DNA of 16,496 nt from CADEEV01 sp032127875 (GTDB taxonomy: Bacteria > Acidobacteriota > Vicinamibacteria > Fen-336): contig JAQBHI010000133.1 in the NCBI GenBank assembly GCA_032127875.1, positions 1-16,496 on the forward strand, read 5' to 3'. The notes under the pieces were generated by a model. It saw nothing but the letters and a program-made list of their open reading frames with translations. It did no database searches and had not been told where the DNA came from. The translations under genes were made by a program, and so were the position numbers. Positions 1 through 7,303 of this stretch are shown here, one piece after another. Position 1 is the stretch's first letter, and each line of letters starts with the position of its first letter.

Positions 1-1678
1 GCGGATCGTCCTCGACCTTCTTGAGCAGCCGCCAGTACGCCTTGTAGGTCGCGTAGTTCGCCAGCACGTCGAGGATGAAGCCCTCCTCGATCGCCTGGTG
101 CATGCTGTAGAGGTGGAAGGGCGCGAACTTCCCGTCGGGGCGTTTCGTGCCGAAGAGCTCGAGCGTCTTCGGCTTTGGCGTCGCGGTGAAGGCGAAGGTC
201 GAGACGTTTGAAAGCGGCCCGCGCTTCTCCACCTCGGCAAGAATTATGCTCTCGAGTTCCTCCTCCGGCGTCGCTGCCCCCGCCTCGTCCGTCTCGGCCT
301 CTTCGAGCGACTCTGAGCTGAGCACGGCCTTGAGGCTCTTCGTGCTCTCGCCCGACTGCGACGAGTGCGCCTCGTCCACGATCAGCGCGAAGCGCTTGCC
401 CGGCAGCTCGCCGATCTCCTTCGCGATCACGGGGAATTTCTGGAGCGTGGTGACGATGATCGTCTTCCCCGACTCGAGAGCGTCCTTCAACTGGCGCGAG
501 GTGGTGTCGATGTTCTCCACCACGCCGAGCGTCTGCTCGAACTGGCGCATCGTGGTCTGGAGTTGGCGGTCCAGGACACGCCGATCGGTGATGACCACGA
601 TCGAGTCGAACACGCGCCGGTCGGCCGCGTCGTGGAGGGTCGCGAGTTGGTGCGCCAGCCAGGCGATGGTGAAGCTCTTGCCGCTGCCCGCCGAATGCTG
701 GATCAGGTAGCGCTGGCCAGCGCCCGCCGAGCGTGCGTGGGCCACGAGCTTGCGGACCGCGTCGAGCTGCTGGTAGCGCGGGAAGATGAGGAAGCTCTTT
801 CCCGTCTTTCGGCCCCTGTCGTCCTCTTCCTCGACCTCGTGGATGAACTGACGCACGAGGTCGAGCACGCTGTCGCGCGCCCACGTCTCATCCCACAGGT
901 AGCCCGTGGAGTAGCCCTTCCGGGTGGGCGGTACGGGCGGGTTCCCAGCCCCGCCGAACTTGCCTTGATTGAAGGGCAGGAAGCGGGTCCTGGGTCCGGC
1001 GAGCTGGGTAGTGACGTAGACGAGGTCGGGATCCACCGCGAAGTGGGCGAGGCAGCGACCGTGGGAAAGGAGCGGCTCACGTGGATCACGATTGGTCCCG
1101 TACTGTCGGATGGCGTCCTCGACGTTCTGCCCGTTGAGCGGGTTCTTCAGCTCCGCCGTGAAGATCGGAATGCCGTTCAGGAAGAGCGCCAAGTCGAGGC
1201 TGTTCTCGTTCGTCTGGCTGTAGTGAAGCTGGCGCACCACGGCAAACAGGTTTGCAGCGTGCATGCGGCGCGTCTCTTCGTTCAGGCCGCTCGCGGGGCG
1301 AAAGTACGCGAGCCGGAACTTGCAGCCTGAGTCCTTGATGCCGTTCCTCAACACGTCGAGCGCGCCACGCCGCTCGATCTCGGCGGCGAGGCGCTTCAGG
1401 AACTGCTCCTTGACTGCCGCGCCGTGGTGCTGGGCCAGCCTCTCCCACTCCTTCGGCTGCGTCGCGAGAACGAAGTCGATCGCATCGCGCGGCAACAAGC
1501 AGAGCGCGCGGTCGTAGTCCTCCGGTCGCCGCTTCCGATACCCGCCTGGCGGCGCGTCGCCAAAAGCCGGCGGAGTCTCACGAACGGCCGCTGCATCCCC
1601 GGCGCAGGCGTCGGGCCCATGCCGGAGCAGCCCGCACTCGATCGCCTCCTCGAAGCTGCGCTCGGAGATCTCTGTCAT
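1..1678 (-). CDS. hsdR: Type I restriction endonuclease subunit R (HsdR), C-terminus beyond left edge
   Basis: Motor and nuclease subunit of a type I restriction enzyme: it translocates DNA with ATP and cuts unmodified DNA. Translation from 1678 stays open for 559 codons to the window edge. The N-terminal RecB-like nuclease shows D162, E176-L-K178 and a following Q192-Y193. The SF2 helicase shows Walker A AGSGKS (330-335), DEAH (435-438) and motif III FTATP (497-501); the second RecA lobe and C-terminal domain are missing. The ATG at 1678 is preceded by GGAGG nine bases upstream and overlaps the abiEii stop (ATGA), so it is probably translated from the AbiE transcript. No internal frameshift was seen, unlike hsdM and hsdS. 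The family assignment is very secure; which methylation partner it uses is inferred from the neighbouring hsdMS. Confidence 0.95.
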   Translation of the reverse strand, partial: MTEISERSFEEAIECGLLRHGPDACAGDAAAVRETPPAFGDAPPGGYRKRRPEDYDRALCLLPRDAIDFVLATQPKEWERLAQHHGAAVKEQFLKRLAAEIERRGALDVLRNGIKDSGCKFRLAYFRPASGLNEETRRMHAANLFAVVRQLHYSQTNENSLDLALFLNGIPIFTAELKNPLNGQNVEDAIRQYGTNRDPREPLLSHGRCLAHFAVDPDLVYVTTQLAGPRTRFLPFNQGKFGGAGNPPVPPTRKGYSTGYLWDETWARDSVLDLVRQFIHEVEEEDDRGRKTGKSFLIFPRYQQLDAVRKLVAHARSAGAGQRYLIQHSAGSGKSFTIAWLAHQLATLHDAADRRVFDSIVVITDRRVLDRQLQTTMRQFEQTLGVVENIDTTSRQLKDALESGKTIIVTTLQKFPVIAKEIGELPGKRFALIVDEAHSSQSGESTKSLKAVLSSESLEEAETDEAGAATPEEELESIILAEVEKRGPLSNVSTFAFTATPKPKTLELFGTKRPDGKFAPFHLYSMHQAIEEGFILDVLANYATYKAYWRLLKKVEDDP

Positions 1679-2586
1679 TTCCAGGGTCCTCCGGGAGCCC
1701 ATGTCCGGTCGAACTGGTCGACCGAGCGCGCCGCCGAAAGCGGCGGCAACAGGAACTCTCGAAGTCGGTCAAGCATCGACGCGAGCGTCACGTCAGCGTC
1801 GCCGAGACGTCCTCTGCGCAGAAAGGCTCGCCATTGCGCGGCCCGCTCCGGCAACCGAGCAAAGTCCTCCGTCAACCCAATCGGCACTTCCTCGGGGAGA
1901 GGGGTGCTTCGACGACGGAAGGTCCGACGAATCGCTTCCGCGACGACCGGGCCCGAGAGCGTGAAGTGTGAGGCCATGTGGTGGAGATCATAGAAGTCTT
2001 TCATCCGGCTGTTCCGCATTCCGAGATCCACCAGTGCCTCCAGCTTCTCAGCGAGGGCGGCCTCGCGCGGGTAGGCCAACACGCGGACGGCCTCGCCTGG
2101 CAAAGCAGTGGGATAGTCCCGCATCTCGGGCGGAGGGAACACGGCGTCGCCGAATCCGACATCGACCTGCAGAGGGATCTCTGCCGCACCCAGCCGGCCC
2201 TGCAGCCGGATCCGGACGCCGCCGTACTTCGCGTCCTCCCGGATCTCTTCCGCTCTGAGCCCGGCCGCATCGAAGAGGACCCCGTCCTCCGGAACAGATG
2301 TCTGACAGATCTCGCGAAACACGCCCTCCAATTCGGAGACCGATCCGCTGCCCAGCCCCAGGAAGTCGAGGTCCCAGGTGGCGCGGTGGGGCTCGCCACT
2401 CCAGAGCACGAAGAGTGTCGCGCCTTTGAGGACGAAGCGGTCACGGTGCGACGAGGCCCCCAACCGGATTAGGAGTCGCTCGATCGCGTATTGGGAAAGC
2501 GTGTAGTTGAACTCTTCGCCACGGGCCCGCGCACGATTCAGCAGCCGCTGACGGACGGATGCGGCGAGGTTGGTGGGTTTCTTCAT
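1675..2586 (-). CDS. abiEii: AbiEii-family nucleotidyltransferase toxin (type IV TA / abortive infection)
   Basis: 303-residue protein with a DNA polymerase beta-type nucleotidyltransferase fold. The first motif is KGAT (54-57), followed by R68-A-T-W-D72-L-D74, which supplies the metal-binding carboxylates. A third acidic strand, QVDVGFGD, lies at about 140-147. The family's late signature, a Leu/Glu-rich helix ending in K196-D-F-Y-D200, is also present. Known AbiEii toxins are bacteriostatic and, where studied, modify RNA or bind nucleotides; here that is inferred from family only. I start it at the ATG at 2586, which overlaps the abiEi stop by ATGA, rather than at an in-frame start 15 codons earlier inside abiEi. 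Its stop overlaps the hsdR start. Typical length for the long AbiEii subgroup; no motif looks damaged. Confidence 0.9.
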   Translation of the reverse strand: MKKPTNLAASVRQRLLNRARARGEEFNYTLSQYAIERLLIRLGASSHRDRFVLKGATLFVLWSGEPHRATWDLDFLGLGSGSVSELEGVFREICQTSVPEDGVLFDAAGLRAEEIREDAKYGGVRIRLQGRLGAAEIPLQVDVGFGDAVFPPPEMRDYPTALPGEAVRVLAYPREAALAEKLEALVDLGMRNSRMKDFYDLHHMASHFTLSGPVVAEAIRRTFRRRSTPLPEEVPIGLTEDFARLPERAAQWRAFLRRGRLGDADVTLASMLDRLREFLLPPLSAARSVDQFDRTWAPGGPWK

Positions 2587-3203
2587 CCGCCCGCCTCGAG
2601 GTAGGGCTGCATCACGCGGGCGACGCGGCATACTTGCGCGAAGCGCCAGAGCTCATCGGTCCGGCCGCGGTACCGGCGCCTGTAGGCCCGGAGCGCGTCG
2701 ATCGCCACGTCGATGCCGATCTTGTTGCGAAACCGGAAGCAGTCGGCCACGGTCTTCGGGGCGCTGAACACGCGCACGGGCACGCCTTCGATGTTGTGCG
2801 CTTCGACCCCCGCCTTCGCGGGAGCGCCGGACATGTGCACGATGCGGAGCGGTGGCTGTCGGGGTCGAGGGCGCCACGCCTTGTGGCCCACAGCCACCCA
2901 CACCTCGAAAGGGTTCTGGGTCGTGAGCTTGTGGTAGCGCAGCGCCGAGAGCAGGCAGACGACGCCGTTCGGAAGCACCTTCGCCGCCTCGGCCAGGCTG
3001 TGGTTCTCGGTCAGATCGAGAGAGGGCAGCGCATAGAGCCCGCGGCTCAGGCGCTGCAGCAGGCCGCGCCGGGCCAGGCGGGAGAGTTGCTCGCGGCGGA
3101 CGTTCAGGCCGTCGAGATCGCGGGCGCGCAGCACGCCCTTGCGGCGCGCGGCGCCGACCAGCCTTCGCGTGGAGGCTCCTGTACCGTCACGTTTCCTAGG
3201 CAT
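2583..3203 (-). CDS. abiEi: AbiEi-family antitoxin / transcriptional repressor
   Basis: 206-residue partner of the AbiEii toxin. Residues about 12-60 form a basic winged-helix region ending in the family's RGLYALP turn (54-60). The C-terminal part (about 65-200) carries the AbiEi core, including PFEVWVAV (98-105) and APKTVADCFRFR (148-159), which resembles the usual 'PERTLVDCFR' element. AbiEi proteins neutralise the toxin and repress their own promoter by binding inverted repeats (family knowledge). An inverted repeat lies just upstream here at 3301-3334. A sigma70-like promoter is visible at 3224-3252. The ATG at 3203 has only a weak Shine-Dalgarno. First gene of an abiEi-abiEii-hsdR transcription unit. 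Confidence 0.9.
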   Translation of the reverse strand: MPRKRDGTGASTRRLVGAARRKGVLRARDLDGLNVRREQLSRLARRGLLQRLSRGLYALPSLDLTENHSLAEAAKVLPNGVVCLLSALRYHKLTTQNPFEVWVAVGHKAWRPRPRQPPLRIVHMSGAPAKAGVEAHNIEGVPVRVFSAPKTVADCFRFRNKIGIDVAIDALRAYRRRYRGRTDELWRFAQVCRVARVMQPYLEAGG

Positions 3204-3223
3204 CTGCGTTCAACTGCCGAGGA

Positions 3224-3252
3224 ATTGTGACTGAGTCCTGCTCACGGGTCAA
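3224..3252 (-). promoter_or_regulatory. Putative sigma70-type promoter of abiEi-abiEii-hsdR
   Basis: On the minus strand a -35 hexamer TTGACC (3252-3247) is followed by exactly 17 bases and a -10 hexamer CACAAT (3229-3224). The abiEi ATG lies about 20 bases further on. The -35 is a five-of-six match. The -10 keeps the A at position 2 and the final T but is otherwise imperfect. It sits in the only non-coding gap between hsdS and abiEi, where a separate promoter for the TA/restriction unit would be expected. Confidence 0.5.
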
Positions 3253-3300
3253 CCAAGAAGCCCGGAAATCGCCCAACGACCAACGTCGGCTGTCAGTGCG

Positions 3301-3334
3301 AAACGTCGGCACTTCCGCGTAAGTGCCGACGTTT
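3301..3334. repeat. Perfect 14-bp inverted repeat with 6-bp loop between hsdS and abiEi
   Basis: Arms AAACGTCGGCACTT (3301-3314) and its exact reverse complement (3321-3334) flank CCGCGT. A further copy of the arm core, AACGTCGGC, lies at 3282-3290, 20 bases upstream of the copy at 3302-3310. On the minus strand the hairpin starts four bases after the hsdS stop. It could therefore end the hsdMS transcript, although no T-tract follows on either strand. The lack of a T-tract, the perfect symmetry and the third half-site fit a protein-binding site at least as well, the obvious candidate being AbiEi. It lies about 50 bases upstream of the putative abiEi -35 box. Confidence 0.75.
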
Positions 3335-3338
3335 TGGG

Positions 3339-4674
3339 TTAAGGCAACGGGGTTCGCGCTTCCCCGCGGACGTCGATCCTCCCCGTCACCGCCGCGGAGA
3401 TGAGGCCGGTGCGCAACTCCGCAAGCCGATCAAGTAGCGTTCGTGTCTTGGCAGCGACAATGCCAAGAAGCCCCTCGTGGACCCTGAATGTGCGGACAAT
3501 GTCGCGCTGAACCTCGAGCGGTGGCAACGGAATCTCTTCATCAAGAATGAATCCAAGCGAATCGTGCGATTGCGACCCGCGGCGCCCGGCGAGTTGAGTC
3601 CCATTAGGGCACGCCCCTGTTCGCTCTGAAGCAGCATTAAGGCGTGGTCCAGGTCGACCTGAGCCTTGGCGTGTCTGAACGTCGGAAACCGATGGGAGGC
3701 TACCATTCCTTCTTCGTTGGCGGACACGACTGCGACTGCGCCCTCCCACGCAAAGACGATATTCAGTACCAAGTCGCCCGGCCTAACCTGGAACACGCTC
3801 TTCTCTTCCAACTGGGCGCCTTTGAGCACGTCCTTATGGAAGATTCCCTTCCCCACGACCGAATCCCGATCTCCCGGTAGTCCCCCTCTGCTTCAACACG
3901 AACGGGACGACTCACGCGAGTCACGAGTCGCCTCAGTTTCGTTAGACTCCAGCCTTCCGGGATTGTGGCGAAGAAAGGACTCCCGGTTCGATTCATTGCA
4001 GCCTTCGGATCGAACCCCGCTGTGACCGCTCGAGCTATAAGGGCGGCGCGTTTCTCCTGAAGCAACTCGATCAGCCGCTCGTTCTTCGCTATCAGCGCCT
4101 CGATCCTCGCTGTCTCTTGATCCAAGAACGCCGCGATCGAACGCTGTTCGGCCGGGCTCGGCAACGGATGCCTCAGATCGCGGACAAAGTCTTCAGGCAC
4201 TCGCTTCTGTCCACCAGCACCGTACATCGCAGCGGCCCCCAGGCGCCGGAACGGGTCGCTGAGAGTCAGGTAGAACACGAACCGAGGATCGATGCCCGGA
4301 GCAGGTCGGAGAACGTGCAGCTCAGTCGTGCCTAGTCCAATGCCGTTCTCCAAGCCTTCGGCAAGGGCGCCTTTCCCGTTCTCAAAACAAGGGGTGATCT
4401 TGGCGACGATGACATCCCCGTCTCCGAAGTAGGTATAGCTCTCGACTGCGGTGGCGAGTGGCTTCACGGCGTCGATAGCCAGACCTCCGTACTCCCCGAC
4501 TGCCTCCATCGGCACGAAGCTGACGGGCAGTTGTGGATCGAGGCCTCGGATCTCACTCTTGGCGGGATTCAGGTGAATCACGTACCGCAGACGCTTGCAG
4601 TCCCAATGCGTCGGAATCTCCCCCAGCCATTCGACGTCAGAAGCGCGATACTCGGGATAGGGTCGGAACCTCAT
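3339..4674 (-). pseudogene. hsdS: Type I restriction specificity subunit S (HsdS), interrupted by two frameshifts
   Basis: Restoring two frames gives an HsdS of about 445 residues, a normal length. The first frame (4674 to about 3851) holds the start 'YPEY..S.VEWLGEIPTHW', target recognition domain 1 (to about 165) and the conserved helical spacer with AEQRSIAAFLDQETARIEAL (175-194). TRD2 begins at 'IPEGW' (238-242). The frame breaks at the G4 run 3851-3854, after W274-G; one added base continues it into 'KGIFHKDVLKG'. A second break at about 3544 separates 'TIRLDSF' from 'LDEEIPLPPLEVQ'. The last frame ends normally with 'LISAAVTGRIDVRGE' and a TAA at 3339. The start overlaps the AP2-like gene by ATGA. 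As written the product lacks TRD2 and the second spacer, so it would not form a normal methylase. Sequencing error or phase variation are alternatives. Confidence 0.85.
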
Positions 4675-5120
4675 CGGATGGCCCGAGAGGCGAACAGTTC
4701 GGCGACCCCGGCCTGCCGCGCGACAATGGCGCGCTTTCGCGCTCCTTCCTCGCCGTAGGCCGGAACCGAGAAACTTCGTTTGCGCTTGCGCCCGTCAGGG
4801 CCGGGCCAGTTCGCGACCCAGCGCCGAACGAGAGTGCCCGACCGCGTAAGGTCGTCGAGAACGCTAACCCCGATGGTGCCGCTCGTGTTGACCGAGCTAC
4901 GACGATGGAGCTTGTTCCAGGGCTCGAGCTTCTTCTCCATCGTGTTTCGCCAGGTCTTGGCGCGCTGGAGTGACGCCTCTCGGCCGTCGTCGCCGTCCGC
5001 GAAGTACTCCTCGTATTTCTTACCTGCGCGCTTCAGGCACCCGACCCACGAGGTCGCGCCATTGTGTTCGTAGCGCCGGATGTTGCGCATCGCGTGGCGT
5101 GGCACGACGGACCGCTTCAC
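4671..5120 (-). CDS. Small AP2-like DNA-binding protein inside the type I R-M operon
   Basis: 149 residues, very basic. Residues about 75-145 match the bacterial AP2-type pattern: GTIGVSV, then a strand with W-x-A-x-W, a G-R-K-R-K-R turn, FSVPAYGEEGA and a closing helix. Residues about 13-65 look like a degenerate first copy ('SWVGCLKRAGKKYEEYFAD', then a helix with RAKTWR). It would therefore be a tandem AP2-like fold. AP2 domains bind DNA and in bacteria are usually seen fused to HNH or integrase enzymes; here no catalytic domain is visible. I use the GTG at 5120 because it overlaps the hsdM stop (GTGA); an ATG ten codons later is possible. Its stop overlaps the hsdS start. Possible roles are accessory DNA recognition for HsdMS or operon regulation, both inference. 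Confidence 0.7.
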   Translation of the reverse strand: MKRSVVPRHAMRNIRRYEHNGATSWVGCLKRAGKKYEEYFADGDDGREASLQRAKTWRNTMEKKLEPWNKLHRRSSVNTSGTIGVSVLDDLTRSGTLVRRWVANWPGPDGRKRKRSFSVPAYGEEGARKRAIVARQAGVAELFASRAIR

Positions 5121-7197
5121 GACTCCGAGCTTCCCGTGACCTCGGCCAGCATCCGGACGATGTCCGTCTCGATGGCGCGGATGTCGGCCTCGATCGCGTC
5201 GAGCGGGCGCGGCGGCGTGTAGCGGTAGAAGTAGCGGTTGAAGTTGATCTCGTAGCCTACGACGCCGACCTCGCCGTCTTTGTTGTCGCGCCTCTCGGTG
5301 TCGATCCAGGCGTCGGGCACATGGGGCTTGACCTCCCGCTTGAAGAAGGCGTCCACGCTTTCGGACAGCGGAACGCTTTCGGTGTCGCGCAGTTCGGGGT
5401 CCGGCTCCGGGTTGCCGTCCTTGTCGCGGCAGAGGGCGGCCGTCTCGTCGCGCTCGGAGAGGGCGGACAGGATCGCCTTCCTGGCCGGGGCTGACAGCTT
5501 GACGCCAGCCTTCCCGGCAGCGCCGTCGAGCACGCGTTCGAACTCCTCACGGTCCTTGAGGACGGTGCCGGGGAGCCCGCGCGAAGCAACTTGCGGATCG
5601 CCTCGTGCTCGGCCCGTCCTTCGGCCTGTTCCCTAGCGCCCGCCGCGCCCTTCTTCTTCGACTGGGCGAGCGCTTGGAAGCCCTTCTCTTCCTCGAGCCG
5701 CGCGATGCGCTCCGGGCTGGCCTGGAAGTTCAGTCGGAGCGGGCGCTCGACCGTGATCTTGCGAAAGCCGAAGTGGGTCGTGGGGAAGACCTTGCTGGTT
5801 TCGCTCTCCTCGAAACCCGCGAGGATCCTCACGATCTCCTGCGCGCGCTCGAGCGGGATCTCGCGGCGCTTGTCGCCCAGGCTCTCGCGCATCGGCACCC
5901 AGAAGGACGTGGCGTCCACGAGCTGGACCTTCTTGCGATGTGGCGGCGCCTTGCGGTTGGTCACGACCCAGACGTACGTCGCGATGCCCGTGTTGTAGAA
6001 GAGCTGTTCGGGCAGGGCGATCAGCGCTTCGAGCAGGTCGTTCTCCAGAACGTATCGCCGGATCTCGCTCTCGCCGCTGCCGGCATCGCCGGTGAACAGC
6101 GGCGAGCCGTTCATGATGATCGCGATCCGCGAGCCGCCCTCTTTCGCTTCCTTGGCGTGGGCCAGCATGTGAAGCAGGAACAGCAGTTGGCCATCGCTGA
6201 TGCGCGGAAGTCCGGGCGCGAAGCGGCCCGCCGGCCCGCGCTCGTGCTCAGCCGTGACAGCGTCCTCGTCGCGTTTCCAATCCTTGCCATAGGGCGGATT
6301 GGCGATCAGGTAGTCGAAGCTCGCGTCTGCGTGGCGGTCGTTCGACAGCGTGCTGCCGTAGGCGATGTTGTCGGCATCCCGGCCCGTCGGATCCTTCATG
6401 TAGAGGTCCGACTTCGAGACCGCCCAGGTTTCGGGGTTGACCTCCTGGCCGAACAGATGGATCTCCGCACCGGGGTTGATGGGTGGACGGAGGACATCGC
6501 CGTTCTTGCGCAGGCCGACCATGACATGGTCCTTGGTGATCGTCAGCATCCCGCCGGAGCCGCAGCACGGATCGTAGACGCTGCAGACCGCGCCCTTGCG
6601 GCGAATGCGCTCCTCGTCGCCGGCCAGCATCAGATCCACCATGAGATGGACGACGTCGCGGGGCGTGAAGTGCTCGCCGGGGTTTTCGTTCAGGGCCCCG
6701 TTGAACTTCCGGAGCAGCTCTTCGAAGATCGTGCCCATCGTTGGGTTATCGATCTTCTCGGGGTGCAGGTCCACGTTCTTGAAGCGCTCCAGCACCTGGA
6801 AGAGCAAGCCAGCCTCGTCGAGCTTGCTGATGGTGTTGTCGAAGTCGAACTTCTCCAGCACCTCGCGCATGTTCTGGCTGAAGCCGGCGATGTAGTTGCG
6901 CAGGTTGGCCGCGAGGTGCGGCGCGTCGGCCAGCAGCTTCTCGAAGTCGTAGCGGGAGGTGTTGTAGAACGCCAACCCGGAGACGCGCCGGAGCTGCGGA
7001 TCGAGGTTCTCGAGCTTCTTGCCTCGCAGTTCGCCCTGCTTGGCGAGGACCTTCTCTTTGGTGGGAGCCAGCACGCAATCCAGGCGGCGCAGGACCGTTA
7101 GCGGGAGGATGACGTCCTGGTACTTGCCTCGCTTGAAGGTGTCGCGAATGAGGTCGGCGACGCCCCAGAGGAAGCTGACGATCTCGCTACGGTTCAC
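5117..7197 (-). CDS. hsdM: Type I DNA adenine methyltransferase subunit M (HsdM), with a frameshift in the C-terminal part
   Basis: N6-adenine methylase of the type I system, expected as an M2S complex. It starts at GTG 7197 ('VNRSEIVSFLWGVADLIRDTFKRG' pattern, the normal HsdM N-terminus). An N-terminal helical domain leads to ENPGEHFTPRDVV (171-183), SAM motif I DPCCGSGGM (209-217) and catalytic motif IV NPPYG (300-304). The frame is correct to about residue 539 (position about 5580). It then runs into unrelated sequence ending at 5257. One added base near 5576-5584 restores the expected C-terminus from 'GLPGTVLKDREEF' through 'LSERDETA' and 'VGYEINFNRYFY' to the TGA at 5117, giving about 693 residues. 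The catalytic domain is intact, but the C-terminal helices that contact HsdS are lost in the raw frame. The stop overlaps the AP2-like gene. Confidence 0.9.
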
Positions 7198-7226
7198 GGA
7201 CCTATGGTCTCGCGCAGAGTGTTCGC

Positions 7227-7232
7227 AGTATA
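7227..7232 (-). promoter_or_regulatory. Possible -10 element of the hsdM promoter
   Basis: TATACT on the minus strand, about 30 bases before the hsdM GTG, lies in the 106-base gap between the divergent hsdM and ATPase genes. I see no convincing -35 hexamer at 16 to 18 bases. A TATGCT on the plus strand at 7287-7292 could serve the ATPase gene but would leave almost no leader. Both are weak. Confidence 0.3.
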
Positions 7233-7303
7233 GCCGGCCTTCAGCTACGGCAGCCGTGCCAGACTCCGCTCGCGAGCGCAAGGCAGTATGCTTTGCCTCG
7301 CGT

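Noticed and set aside
365..1330. Long plus-strand open frame inside hsdR
   Set aside because: The minus-strand frame is continuous and carries all HsdR motifs; the plus-strand frame has no recognisable domain and is a GC-rich antisense shadow.
3301..3334. CRISPR repeat or IS end
   Set aside because: Only one palindrome and one extra half-site; no spacer periodicity, transposase or target duplication.
5605..7101. 498-codon plus-strand open frame opposite hsdM
   Set aside because: Its composition is that of a reverse-complement shadow; hsdM motifs on the other strand are unambiguous.
7019..7303. N-terminal extension of the GHKL ATPase
   Set aside because: It overlaps the start of hsdM, has no family similarity and is Ser/Arg-rich; the conserved domain begins right after ATG 7304.
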